DNA of 20,388 nucleotides from JAEHDI01 sp035455185 (GCA_035455185.1 DATIFQ010000392.1:1-20388), one strand, 5' to 3'; shown: positions 8,167 to 16,141, numbered from the stretch's first letter. The notes: generated from the letters alone by a model not told the origin. Program-made: numbers and translations.

Positions 8167-9759
8167 ATGAGTTTGTTCACGACGATACGCAGGCAGAAGC
8201 TGCTGTCCCTCAGCCTTCTGCTGTTCACCCTGTCCCTAGGAATTCTGATCGGCACGTTGGTGAATTCCGGTGTCAGGGCCGAGAGGGGACAGACGGCGGT
8301 CGATGCCACCCCGCTCACGATTCCCAATCCCGTACAGTTGTCCACCGCGTTCAACCAACTCGCGAAGAAAGTGGAACCAACGGTCGTCAACATCAGGGCC
8401 GACTATCTCGCGCGTGACACCCAGTCATCGCGGAATCGCCGGGGCCAGAATCCGCAGGGCGAGGAAGGCGATCCAGGGTTCGATTTCTTCCACCGGTTCT
8501 TCGGCGGCCCCTTCGGGCAGGCGCCTGAAATGCCGTTCCGCCGGGAGGGAACCGGATCCGGTGTGATCGTTGACGCGAATGGGTACATTCTCACGAACAA
8601 CCACGTGGTCGAGAAGGCCGACCGGATCAAGGTGCGGCTCACGGGCGACACGATGGAGTACGACGCGAAGCTGATCGGTTCCGACCGAGAGACGGACATG
8701 GCGGTCATCAAGATCGAGCCGGGCAAGAAGCTGACTGCGGCGAAGATCGGCAACTCGGATGCGGTCCAGGTGGGAGACTGGGCGGTAGCGATCGGTTCTC
8801 CCTTCGGGCTGGAGGCCACGGTGACGGCGGGAATCATCAGCGCGAAAGACCGGGCCGGCACGGAGCAGTTCCAACATTTCCTTCAGACCGACGCCGCGAT
8901 CAATCCGGGCAACAGCGGCGGGCCGTTGCTGAACATTAACGGCGAGCTGATCGGGATCAACACGGCCATTGCCACACAGAGCGGCGGGTACCAAGGCATC
9001 GGTTTCGCGTTGCCGATCAACACCGCGGTGAAGTCGTACAACCAGATCATCAAGACGGGCCGCGTCACGCGCGGCTCCATCGGGGTAAGCCTGAGTGTGC
9101 AGCCGAATCCCGAACTGCTGCAGGTTTACGGCGCCAAAGAGGGCGCGTTTGTCCAGAAAGTGGAGTCCGGCAGCCCGGCCGACAAGGCGGGTTTGCGGGA
9201 GGGCGACGTGATCGTCAGCATGAACGGCAAGCCGATCCGCAGCGGCGACGACCTTGTGAACGGGGTAGCCGATGCGGAAATTGGGAGTGAAGCCACTCTT
9301 GGCCTTCTCCGCGACGGAAAGAAGCGCGATGTGAAAGTGACGATCGGCGATCGCACCCGAGTGTGGGCCAGGAATCCGCGGATTTCGGGCGAGCAGGCCG
9401 AGGAATCCGCCAACGATGATTCGACCGAAGCGAAGTTCGGGCTGTTCGTGCGGAACCTGACCGAAGCCGACCGGGAAGAATTCGGGTTCAAGGATCAGGG
9501 GGGCGTGCTGGTCACGCGGGTCGATCAAGGCTCGTTCGCCGATGACGTGGGGCTGGTGCGAAACGACATCATTATGTCAGTCAACCGCCGGCCGGTGAAC
9601 TCGGTGGACGACATCCGGAAGGCTCAGAGCGGCTTGAAGCCAGGAGACGCGGTGGCGTTCCACATCAAGCGAGCGAGAGCAACACTCGGACGCCGCGCTG
9701 GCGGCGACGCGGAGTGGACCAGCCTGTACCTGGCGGGCCGGCTGACGGCTGGACAGTAA
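8167..9759 (+). CDS. htrA: HtrA/Deg-family periplasmic serine endoprotease with two PDZ domains
   Basis: The protein has 530 residues. An N-terminal hydrophobic segment (residues 11-34) is a signal peptide or anchor, so the enzyme faces the periplasm. The trypsin-like domain carries the complete triad: His146 in TNNHVV, Asp177 in RETDMAV and Ser250 in GNSGGPL. Two PDZ domains follow, roughly residues 300-395 and 425-505, each with a DVIVSMNGK- or DIIMSVNRR-like core. A Gly/Phe-rich segment at residues 104-120 (FDFFHRFFGG) corresponds to the LA-loop region of Deg proteases. The role is degradation or chaperoning of misfolded envelope proteins under stress. The gene stands alone, with a candidate -10 at 8125 and a strong terminator directly downstream. 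Confidence 0.95.
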   Translation: MSLFTTIRRQKLLSLSLLLFTLSLGILIGTLVNSGVRAERGQTAVDATPLTIPNPVQLSTAFNQLAKKVEPTVVNIRADYLARDTQSSRNRRGQNPQGEEGDPGFDFFHRFFGGPFGQAPEMPFRREGTGSGVIVDANGYILTNNHVVEKADRIKVRLTGDTMEYDAKLIGSDRETDMAVIKIEPGKKLTAAKIGNSDAVQVGDWAVAIGSPFGLEATVTAGIISAKDRAGTEQFQHFLQTDAAINPGNSGGPLLNINGELIGINTAIATQSGGYQGIGFALPINTAVKSYNQIIKTGRVTRGSIGVSLSVQPNPELLQVYGAKEGAFVQKVESGSPADKAGLREGDVIVSMNGKPIRSGDDLVNGVADAEIGSEATLGLLRDGKKRDVKVTIGDRTRVWARNPRISGEQAEESANDDSTEAKFGLFVRNLTEADREEFGFKDQGGVLVTRVDQGSFADDVGLVRNDIIMSVNRRPVNSVDDIRKAQSGLKPGDAVAFHIKRARATLGRRAGGDAEWTSLYLAGRLTAGQ

Positions 9760-9786
9760 CAGAGCCCTCTTTTCGCAGGCGTTGTG

Positions 9787-9825
9787 AACGGGCGAGGCTC
9801 GCACATCGAGAGCCTCGCCCGTTTT
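9787..9825 (+). terminator. Strong intrinsic terminator after the Deg protease gene
   Basis: A perfect 14-bp stem is formed by AACGGGCGAGGCTC (9787-9800) and its complement (9810-9823), with a 9-base loop, and runs into TTTT at 9822-9825. It lies 27 bases after the protease stop and would insulate the DUF2905 gene at 9848. Confidence 0.92.
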
Positions 9826-9847
9826 GCTGAGACGTGAGTAATGGGAG

Positions 9848-10063
9848 ATGACCTTCGGGCGAACGCTGATTCTCATTGGGGCTGTCATCATGGCGGTCGG
9901 GCTGGTCGTCAGCTTTGGCGGGCGCCTGCCGTTCCGCATCGGCCGCCTGCCGGGCGACATTCTGATCAAAGGCAAACATTCCGTGTTCTACTTCCCGCTG
10001 GCGACGGGCCTGCTGTTGAGCCTGCTGCTGAGCCTCGTGCTGTGGCTGATCCACCGGCGGTAG
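9848..10063 (+). CDS. DUF2905-family small membrane protein
   Basis: This is a 71-residue protein with two hydrophobic helices (about residues 5-23 and 47-67). The loop between them contains the family signature GRLPGDILIKG followed by FYFPLATGLLLSLLLSL. The length and layout match DUF2905 proteins, which have no established function. The start is the ATG at 9848. A GGGAG abuts the ATG too closely to act as a normal ribosome site, while GTGAG at 9834-9838 has better spacing. It lies between the terminator and a candidate promoter at 10095, so it may be its own transcription unit. Confidence 0.85.
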   Translation: MTFGRTLILIGAVIMAVGLVVSFGGRLPFRIGRLPGDILIKGKHSVFYFPLATGLLLSLLLSLVLWLIHRR

Positions 10064-10090
10064 GAGATCAGAGCTGGCCGTTTTTCAGTT

Positions 10091-10651
10091 TTGTTACACT
10101 GTGACTTGCGTTTACGCAGAGCAGCTTTTCTCTTGATTTTGCTGTTCGCGGCCGGACTTGCAGTGGCGGCCGTTCAAAAGAAACAGCAAGCGTCCTCGAA
10201 GCAGCCAGCTTCGACGAGGAAGGGCACCACCTCCAAGAAGACCGCGGCGCCGAAGAAAAGCACCGCACCGGCGAAGACGGTACGGCGGCGCACGACCGCG
10301 AAAACCGTCACCCCCCAAAAGACGTCGAAGCGTGCCAGGACACGCCGGATCGCGCGAAGAAAGAGCGCACCAAGCTGGCGTCGCGGCCAACTGGAGCCGA
10401 CGCCCGAGCGGTATCGGGAAATCCAACAGGCGCTCATCGACCGGGGTTACCTGCAAGCTCCCGTGCCGGAGAAATGGGGTACGGAGAGCGTAGACGCGCT
10501 GAAGCGGTTCCAACAGGACCAGAAGCTCGAGGCCAGCGGCAAGCTAGACTCGCTGTCGATCATCGCCCTCGGCCTCGGACCGAAGCGGGACCTGGCATCT
10601 CAAAACGGGCGGGTACCCCTCGCCCAGCCACCACCAGAGGGAGATCGATGA
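10091..10651 (+). CDS. Secreted protein with basic linker and peptidoglycan-binding-like domain
   Basis: The protein has up to 186 residues. The N-terminus is a signal peptide with core AAFLLILLFAAGLAVAA. Residues ~30-95 form a low-complexity Lys/Arg/Thr/Ala/Pro-rich segment resembling histone H1-like tails. Residues ~103-160 resemble the PG_binding_1 fold: RYREIQQALIDRGYL, then GTESVDALKRFQQDQKL and GKLDSLSIIALGL. It is probably exported and binds the cell wall. Only TTG starts are available: 10091 gives the longest frame, but the TTG at 10106 sits five bases after a TACACT hexamer and leaves a cleaner signal peptide (RLRRAAFLL). Its stop overlaps the ATG of alanine dehydrogenase (ATGA at 10648-10651), which suggests coupled translation. 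Confidence 0.8.
   Translation: MLHCDLRLRRAAFLLILLFAAGLAVAAVQKKQQASSKQPASTRKGTTSKKTAAPKKSTAPAKTVRRRTTAKTVTPQKTSKRARTRRIARRKSAPSWRRGQLEPTPERYREIQQALIDRGYLQAPVPEKWGTESVDALKRFQQDQKLEASGKLDSLSIIALGLGPKRDLASQNGRVPLAQPPPEGDR
10095..10100 (+). promoter_or_regulatory. Candidate extended -10 (TGT-TACACT) before the peptidoglycan-binding-like gene
   Basis: TACACT at 10095-10100 is preceded by TGT, an extended -10 pattern. It ends five bases before a TTG at 10106. If functional, the message would start at or near that TTG. No -35 box is evident. Confidence 0.3.
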
Positions 10652-11760
10652 TCATCGGCGTTCCCAAGGAAGTGAAAGACCATGAGGCCCGGGTTGGGCT
10701 CGTGCCCAGCGGAGCGATCACGCTGCGCGAGGCGGGCCACGAAGTGCTTGTTGAAGCCGGAGCCGGCCGCGGCAGCACGATTTCCGACAAGGAATACGAG
10801 GAGGCCGGCGCGTGCGTAGTACCGACGGCCGCTGAAGTCTGGTCAGGCGCGGACCTGGTGGTGAAGGTCAAGGAACCGCAGTTGTCCGAGTATGGCTACC
10901 TTCGCAAGGGACTGGTCCTGTTCACCTATCTGCATCTCGCACCGCTGCCGGAGCTGACCAACCGGTTGCTTGAGGCGGGTGTCAGCGCGGTGGCATACGA
11001 GACGATCCGGGAAGACGACGGCTCGCTTCCGCTGCTGACGCCGATGAGCGAGGTGGCGGGCCGCATGGCGGTGCAGGTGGGAGCGCAGTACCTGGAAGCG
11101 CCGAACGGCGGGCGGGGCGTGCTGCTGGGCGGAATTCCCGGCGTCGCGCCAGCCAACGTGCTGATTCTGGGCGGCGGGATCGTGGGGCACAACGCCGCGA
11201 AGATCGCGTACGGCATGGGCGCACACGTCACGATCATCGACAAGAACCTGAATCGGCTGCGGGAGATCGACGATATCTACAACAGCCAGGTAGTGACGCT
11301 GGCGTCCAATATCTGGACGATCCGCGAGACGATCCGGCAGGCGGACCTGGTGATCGGAGCGGTCCTGATTCCGGGCGCGTCGGCGCCAAGGCTGGTGCGG
11401 CGGGACATGATCCCGCTGATGAAGCGCGGCGCGGTGATGGTGGACGTCTCGATCGACCAGGGGGGCTGCCTGGAGACGTCGCGGCCGACGACGCATACCG
11501 ACCCGGTCTATCTCGTCGACGACGTGGTGCACTATTGCGTCTCGAACATGCCGGCGGCGGTGCCGCATACATCCACGTTCGGGCTGACCAACGCCACGTT
11601 CCCCTATCTGTTGCAGCTTGCCAACAACGGGCTCGAGAAGGCCTGCGAAGATTCCGCTGCGATTCGCGAGGGTGTGAACGCGTACCGCGGGCACGTCACG
11701 CACCCGGCGGTTGCCGAATCCCAAGGGCGTCCGTTCCGGGAGTTTGCCTCGCTCGCATAA
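10648..11760 (+). CDS. ald: Alanine dehydrogenase
   Basis: This 370-residue enzyme interconverts L-alanine with pyruvate and ammonia using NAD. It has the catalytic set of the family at the canonical numbers: Arg15 (EARVG), Lys75 (VKVKEP), His96 (YLHLAP) and Asp270 (VSIDQGG). The Rossmann nucleotide site is LGGGIVGHNAA (residues 174-184), with acidic Asp198 at the end of the second strand, fitting NAD rather than NADP. The frame is open further upstream, but the ATG at 10648 with an AGAGGGAG ribosome site gives the normal family length and N-terminus MIIGVPKE. Overlap with the upstream peptidoglycan-binding-like gene may link alanine supply to wall metabolism; that is inference. Confidence 0.97.
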   Translation: MIIGVPKEVKDHEARVGLVPSGAITLREAGHEVLVEAGAGRGSTISDKEYEEAGACVVPTAAEVWSGADLVVKVKEPQLSEYGYLRKGLVLFTYLHLAPLPELTNRLLEAGVSAVAYETIREDDGSLPLLTPMSEVAGRMAVQVGAQYLEAPNGGRGVLLGGIPGVAPANVLILGGGIVGHNAAKIAYGMGAHVTIIDKNLNRLREIDDIYNSQVVTLASNIWTIRETIRQADLVIGAVLIPGASAPRLVRRDMIPLMKRGAVMVDVSIDQGGCLETSRPTTHTDPVYLVDDVVHYCVSNMPAAVPHTSTFGLTNATFPYLLQLANNGLEKACEDSAAIREGVNAYRGHVTHPAVAESQGRPFREFASLA

Positions 11761-11767
11761 GCGCCCG

Positions 11768-11786
11768 CCCGGCGGATTCCGCGGGG
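11768..11786. terminator. Weak hairpin between convergent genes
   Basis: CCC-G-GCGG, an ATT loop, then CCGC-G-GGG forms a seven-pair stem with one G/G mismatch. It lies in the 32-base gap between the stops of ald (+) and the YprB-like gene (-). No T-run follows on either strand, so a bidirectional terminator is only a possibility. Confidence 0.25.
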
Positions 11787-11792
11787 TCGAGT

Positions 11793-13061
11793 TTAGAGGA
11801 GGCGGACGGGGCGGGGCTTTTCCAGGCGGCGGCGCAGGCGGGCGGCGCGGCGGCGAAGTTCCTCCGTATCACTTAACTCGATCGCCGTGGAAGTGAACTC
11901 GAGTGCCATGGCGTAGTTCCTCTCGCGGTGTTCGTAGTGCTTGGCCAACTCTTCGAGGGCGTGGATCCGGAACTGGTTCTGTATGGAAGCAAGCTCCGTG
12001 AACGCGGCCAGGGCGGCGTCCTCACGGCCGAGACGTTTTTCGACTGTCGCGATCTCCCAAAGTGTGCGGAAAAGCAGCTCGTCGCCCAGCCCGCGTTCGA
12101 CAGCGCGTCTGAGCAGGGCAAGCGCCTCTTCATGACGCTCGGCCTTGAGCAGCCAGCGCGCCAGTCCGACCCAGTCGGCGCCATGGTGAAGGGGCGCCTC
12201 TTCGGGCGACCGGAAGGCGAGCGGTACGAGGCCCGTGAGGCAGGCGAGGGTCAGGATGTCGATGGCGTTGTGGTGGAAGATGGGAACGAGACGGGCGGCC
12301 TGGCGTGTGCGAAGGTACTCGAAATACACGTAGGGGATCATTTCTCCCGGGATGTCGCCTTCGCGCTCGACGCCGAGGATCTGGTATTCCAGTTCGACGA
12401 GGCGGCAGCTTTCCAGGCGCAGTTTCCAAAGACGACGCGCGCCGAAGAGCAGATCGAGATGGGCAAGGCGGCCGAACGGAGGCCGGGAGCGCGCCATGCG
12501 GAACCGCGTCTCAAGGAGCGGCTGGTCGTAGGCTTTGCCGTTGTAAGTGATCAGTACGTCGAACTGCGACAGGTGCTGCTCGATCGCGTAGAGAAGGCTG
12601 GCTTCCTCGCAAAGGTCCCGCATAAAGAACTGGCGGACGCGAAACCCCTCGGGGGTGATGCGGCCGATGCCGACGAGGAAGGCGTACGTTCCGGTGCCGC
12701 CCGCGAGGCCGGTGGTTTCGGTGTCGAGGAAGGCCCAACGCAATGGCGGCGTGTGAGGCACCGTGCCCTCGGACAGTGAATCCAGAAGATCCTCGGGCAG
12801 CTCCTCGAGGTTCGAGATGTCCATGCTGCCGTGGCGGCGGTGGCGGGCGTAGAGCTTTTCGGTCTCGAAGTGGCTGCCGTGCGGGGTTTCGACGACCTCG
12901 CCGCTCAAAAACTCGTCGATGAAGTAGTGAAGCGGGAGGTCGGGGAAGGGCCGGTCTTCGGCCGGCCGCGGAGACGGGGCAGGGGCGGGCGAGGCGTACT
13001 TCCGGTCGATGCGCCGGATCTTGCGCCGGAGGATGGCGAGTTGTTCCTGAATATCGTCCAC
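11793..13061 (-). CDS. YprB-like RNase H-fold exonuclease domain protein with TPR region
   Basis: This 422-residue protein has a central RNase H-like 3'-5' exonuclease domain of the YprB type: FLDTETTGLAGGTGTYAF supplies Asp113 and Glu115, LITYNGKAYDQPLLETRF supplies Asp179, and IFHHNAIDILTLA supplies His264 and Asp268. The residues for two-metal catalysis are therefore present. The C-terminal ~130 residues (EALALLRRAVERGL and ELAKHYEHRERNYAMALEFTS) are helical and TPR-like. The first ~100 residues are linker-like and Pro-rich. Start is the GTG at 13061; a TATAGT/TTGAAC promoter lies just upstream. The substrate is unproven. The family is annotated only as a ribonuclease H-like/TPR protein, so nuclease activity is inferred from the motifs. 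Confidence 0.85.
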   Translation of the reverse strand: MDDIQEQLAILRRKIRRIDRKYASPAPAPSPRPAEDRPFPDLPLHYFIDEFLSGEVVETPHGSHFETEKLYARHRRHGSMDISNLEELPEDLLDSLSEGTVPHTPPLRWAFLDTETTGLAGGTGTYAFLVGIGRITPEGFRVRQFFMRDLCEEASLLYAIEQHLSQFDVLITYNGKAYDQPLLETRFRMARSRPPFGRLAHLDLLFGARRLWKLRLESCRLVELEYQILGVEREGDIPGEMIPYVYFEYLRTRQAARLVPIFHHNAIDILTLACLTGLVPLAFRSPEEAPLHHGADWVGLARWLLKAERHEEALALLRRAVERGLGDELLFRTLWEIATVEKRLGREDAALAAFTELASIQNQFRIHALEELAKHYEHRERNYAMALEFTSTAIELSDTEELRRRAARLRRRLEKPRPVRLL

Positions 13062-13085
13062 GCCCTATTCGCCTTTTCTTTGCCC

Positions 13086-13115
13086 ACTATAGAACGGCGG
13101 AGACGCGGAGTTCAA
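13086..13115 (-). promoter_or_regulatory. Sigma-70-like promoter of the YprB-like gene
   Basis: On the minus strand, TTGAAC (13115-13110) and TATAGT (13091-13086) are separated by 18 bases. The -10 ends 24 bases before the GTG start at 13061. It lies in the 100-base gap after the phosphoketolase stop, so the downstream gene can be transcribed independently. Confidence 0.5.
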
Positions 13116-13161
13116 GACACAAGAGATGTCGAAGGGTGTCGTTGTGGCCTCGCCCGCGCGG

Positions 13162-15564
13162 TCACGATTTCCATTTCCAGTCGCGGACTTCCGGCAGATC
13201 GTCCCCGTACTTCTCGATATGCCGCCGGTGGTCGACGAGTTTGTCCCGCAATTCCTGCTTCAGATAGGCGCTGCAAGCACGTAGCTGCGGCAATCGGTCG
13301 ATGACGTCCATAGCCAGGTGGAAGCGGTCCAGGTCGTTGAGGACAGCCATATCGAAGGGCGTCGTAATCGTCCCCTCTTCCTTATAGCCGCGGACGTGGA
13401 AATTGTCGTGGTTGGTCCGGCGATATGTCAGGCGGTGAATCAGCCAGGGGTAACCGTGGTACGCGAAAATCACCGGCTTGTTGGTGGTGAACAGCACATC
13501 GAAGTCCCTGTCCGGCAGGCCGTGCGGATGTTCACTCGGGGACTGGATCTTCATTAGATCCACGACGTTCACGACCCGGATCTTCAGCTCCGGCAGGCTG
13601 CGCCGCAGGATCGCAACCGCGGCGAGGGTTTCGAGTGTGGGCACGTCGCCCGCACACGCCATCACCACGTCGGGATCGCTGTCCTTGTCGGTGCTTGCCC
13701 ATTTCCAGATGCCAATACCCGCCGTGCAGTGGCGTATAGCCGATTCCATGTCCAGCCATTGCGGAGCGGGATGCTTGCCGGCTACGACGACGTTTACATA
13801 ATGCCGGCTGCGCAGGCAATGGTCCATCACGGAAAGCAAGCAGTTCGCATCGGGCGGCAAGTAAATGCGTACGATCTCTGCTTTCTTGTTCACCACGTGG
13901 TCGATGAAGCCGGGGTCCTGGTGAGTAAAGCCGTTGTGATCCTGCCGCCAAACATGGCTCGCGAGCAGATAGTTCAGCGAAGCGATCTTACGGCGCCATG
14001 GCAGTTCGAGCGTAACTTTCAGCCACTTCGCGTGCTGATTGAACATCGAGTCCACAATGTGAATGAAGGCCTCGTAGCTGTTGAACAGGCCGTGGCGGCC
14101 GGTCAGGAGGTAACCTTCCAGCCAACCCTGGCATTGGTGTTCGCTCAGCATTTCCATCACCCGCCCCTCCGGCGCGAGGAACTCGTCGGCCGGTTTCGTT
14201 TCGGCAACCCATTGGCGGCTGGTTGCTTCGAATACGGAACCTAGCCGGTTGGAGAGAGTTTCATCCGGGCCCCAAATCCGGAAGTTCCGCCGATCTGCGT
14301 TCAACCGGACGACATCACGGAGGAATGCGCCAAGCACACGGGTGTCTTCGGCCCGCACGGCTCCCGGCGCGGGGACGTCGAAGGCGTACGCGGTGAAGTC
14401 AGGCATCCGTAAATCCTTAAGCAGCAGACCGCCGTTGGCGTGCGGATTCGCACCCATGCGCCGTTCGCCCTCGGGCGCCAGCGCCTGCAGATCCGGCCGG
14501 AAACGGCCTTGGGTATCGAACAGCTCCTCGGGACGGTAGCTGCGCAGCCAAGCCTCGAGTTGTTCGAGGTGCTCGGGGTTGCTGGCCGTGTTGGCCAGCG
14601 GCACCTGATGGGCGCGGAAGGTCCCCTCCACGGGCTGCCCGTCCACTGTCTTCGGGCCGGTCCAGCCTTTGGGGGACTGAAGCACGATCATGGGCCAGCG
14701 CGGGCAAGCGGCGATTCCGAGCTCCCGCGCTTCCCGTTGAATCGCCTGGATCTGCGCGATGACGCGATCGAGCGTGGACGCCATGAGCGGGTGCATGAGC
14801 GCTGGATCGTCGCCGGTCACGAAGTACGGCTCCCAACCGTAGCCGCGCATCAGTTGTTCGAGTTCCTGCCGCGGAATGCGAGCAAGTAGCGCTGGATTGG
14901 CGATCTTGTACCCGTTCAGGTGCAGGATGGGCAGCACGGCGCCGTCAGTCGCCGGATTCAGGAACTTATTCGAATGCCAGGCGGTGGCGAGCGGCCCGGT
15001 TTCGGCCTCGCCATCGCCGACCACGCACGCAACGACAAGGCTCGGGTTGTCAAACGCCGCTCCGAATGCATGGCTGAGCGAATACCCCAGTTCGCCGCCT
15101 TCATGAATGGAGCCGGGCGTCTCCGGCGCTACATGACTCGGAATGCCGCCGGGGAAGGAAAACTGCCGGAACAGCATGCGAAGCCCTGCCTCATCTTGCG
15201 TCACCAGGGGGTAGACCTCGCTGTACGTCCCTTCCAAATACACGTTGGAGACCACCGCTGGTCCGCCGTGTCCTGGGCCGGAGATGTAAATCATGTTGAG
15301 GTCGTGTTCGCGGATGACGCGGTTCAAGTGAACGTAGACGAAGTTCTGCCCGGGCGTTGTGCCCCAATGGCCAAGAAGGCGCGGCTTGATATGCTCAGGC
15401 CGTAGCGGCTCCTTAAGCAGCGGGTTGTCGTACAGGTAGATCTGTCCGACGGACAGGTAGTTAGCTGCCCGCCAATAGGCGTCCATTCGACCTAGGAGTT
15501 CCGGTGAAAAGGCGTTCGCCGCCTGGGCGTCGCCGTGTGCTGTCATCGCATTGGGGGTTTCCAT
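13162..15564 (-). CDS. xfp: Xylulose-5-phosphate/fructose-6-phosphate phosphoketolase
   Basis: This is a complete 800-residue thiamine-diphosphate enzyme that cleaves xylulose-5-P (and often fructose-6-P) with phosphate to acetyl-phosphate plus glyceraldehyde-3-P or erythrose-4-P. Family motifs appear in order: AYWRAANYLSVGQIYLYDNP (29-48), GHWGTTPGQNF (65-75), SGPGHGGPA (95-103), EGTYSEVYP (111-119) and the ThDP-binding GDGEAETGPLATAWHSNKFL (183-202). Later come ASHVWRQDHNGFTHQDPGF and a C-terminal DDLPEVRDWKW. The ATG at 15564 is chosen because GAGG lies four bases upstream and the N-terminus fits the family; a GTG at 15624 would add 20 residues lying over the palindromic repeat. No acetate kinase or phosphotransacetylase gene is in the window. 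Confidence 0.97.
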   Translation of the reverse strand: METPNAMTAHGDAQAANAFSPELLGRMDAYWRAANYLSVGQIYLYDNPLLKEPLRPEHIKPRLLGHWGTTPGQNFVYVHLNRVIREHDLNMIYISGPGHGGPAVVSNVYLEGTYSEVYPLVTQDEAGLRMLFRQFSFPGGIPSHVAPETPGSIHEGGELGYSLSHAFGAAFDNPSLVVACVVGDGEAETGPLATAWHSNKFLNPATDGAVLPILHLNGYKIANPALLARIPRQELEQLMRGYGWEPYFVTGDDPALMHPLMASTLDRVIAQIQAIQREARELGIAACPRWPMIVLQSPKGWTGPKTVDGQPVEGTFRAHQVPLANTASNPEHLEQLEAWLRSYRPEELFDTQGRFRPDLQALAPEGERRMGANPHANGGLLLKDLRMPDFTAYAFDVPAPGAVRAEDTRVLGAFLRDVVRLNADRRNFRIWGPDETLSNRLGSVFEATSRQWVAETKPADEFLAPEGRVMEMLSEHQCQGWLEGYLLTGRHGLFNSYEAFIHIVDSMFNQHAKWLKVTLELPWRRKIASLNYLLASHVWRQDHNGFTHQDPGFIDHVVNKKAEIVRIYLPPDANCLLSVMDHCLRSRHYVNVVVAGKHPAPQWLDMESAIRHCTAGIGIWKWASTDKDSDPDVVMACAGDVPTLETLAAVAILRRSLPELKIRVVNVVDLMKIQSPSEHPHGLPDRDFDVLFTTNKPVIFAYHGYPWLIHRLTYRRTNHDNFHVRGYKEEGTITTPFDMAVLNDLDRFHLAMDVIDRLPQLRACSAYLKQELRDKLVDHRRHIEKYGDDLPEVRDWKWKS

Positions 15565-15621
15565 AATGCCTCGTTCCGCCTTCAGGAGGGTGCCAACAAA
15601 CCCGCCGGCATTGACGCCTGA

Positions 15622-15639
15622 CACAGCCTAAAGGCTGTG
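15622..15639. repeat. Small perfect palindrome CACAGCCT-AA-AGGCTGTG
   Basis: Eight-base arms (15622-15629 and 15632-15639) surround a two-base centre. It sits directly upstream of phosphoketolase and shares the CAGGCT/AGCCTG theme with the palindromes 30-65 bases further on. This suggests a REP-like family rather than a single operator. Confidence 0.6.
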
Positions 15640-15665
15640 CCACGACCGAGGATCAAGAGCTTACT

Positions 15666-15704
15666 GCCTGTAGTGGCACAGGCCTCAACCTAGCTTCAGC
15701 CTGT
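15666..15704. repeat. Nested REP-like inverted repeats (GCCTGT / ACAGGC / GCCTGT)
   Basis: GCCTGT at 15666-15671 pairs with ACAGGC at 15678-15683 across a 6-base loop. The same ACAGGC can pair instead with GCCTGT at 15699-15704 across 15 bases, giving two mutually exclusive hairpins. The surrounding sequence (GTGGCACAGGC, TTCAGCCTGTAGC) resembles dispersed acidobacterial repeats as I remember them. It lies in the 241-base gap between the antitoxin and phosphoketolase genes. Confidence 0.55.
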
Positions 15705-15805
15705 AGCATGGGTCTTTTCAGCACCCCGTGTTTCCGCCCGCATTCAGGCTAGCATATGAGACTGCTGGGATCGGACCTGACGGTTGTGATTCGGACGTGA
15801 GAAGC

Positions 15806-16141
15806 TTACGAGACCTTCTTCAGTCCGGCTTGGATCGCTCGCTTCAGGACGGTTTGGTATCCGATTCCTTCCTTGGCTGCGATCTGTTGAGCCCGATCGA
15901 GGTCCGCAACGGGTATCCGGATGGAAATGGCCCTCGTCGCGTTTGCCTTGGCCTTCTCCACCAACTCGGCAAGTACTTTTGCGTGGGTCAACGGGATGGT
16001 CGAGCCTTTCGAGCGCAGGGTGGTGCCTCGTTTGAGAGCACGCTCGAATTCCCGTTGCGTTTGCCGGTGCCCCTCCGGGCTGGCATACCAAGCAGCTTCT
16101 GCCGCCGCGGACTCCAACTCAGCCTTCAATTTCCGGGGCAT
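15806..16141 (-). CDS. CopG/BrnA-like antitoxin
   Basis: The protein has 111 residues. The C-terminal half (ATRAISIRIPVADLDRAQQI, then GIGYQTVLKRAIQAGLKK) has the strand-helix-helix pattern of ribbon-helix-helix antitoxins of the CopG antitoxin/BrnA type. The N-terminal half is charged and helical and probably contacts the toxin. It starts inside the toxin gene (23-base overlap) and has a strong AAGGAGGG ribosome site, as expected for the more highly translated antitoxin. By analogy with BrnTA modules it would neutralise the toxin and repress the operon at the GTATATAC sites upstream. The toxin-first gene order agrees with BrnTA. Confidence 0.8.
   Translation of the reverse strand: MPRKLKAELESAAAEAAWYASPEGHRQTQREFERALKRGTTLRSKGSTIPLTHAKVLAELVEKAKANATRAISIRIPVADLDRAQQIAAKEGIGYQTVLKRAIQAGLKKVS

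Noticed and set aside
10474..10647. Upstream extension of alanine dehydrogenase (58 extra residues)
   Set aside because: It overlaps the peptidoglycan-binding-like gene in another frame; the ATG at 10648 with AGAGGGAG gives the canonical MIIGVPKE start and canonical catalytic numbering.
11928..12779. 283-codon + strand open frame opposite the YprB-like gene
   Set aside because: Antisense shadow with no recognisable domain; the minus strand encodes the conserved exonuclease motifs.
13100..13160. GACAC/GTGTC inverted repeat as a phosphoketolase terminator
   Set aside because: Only five paired bases with a long loop and no T-run on the minus strand.
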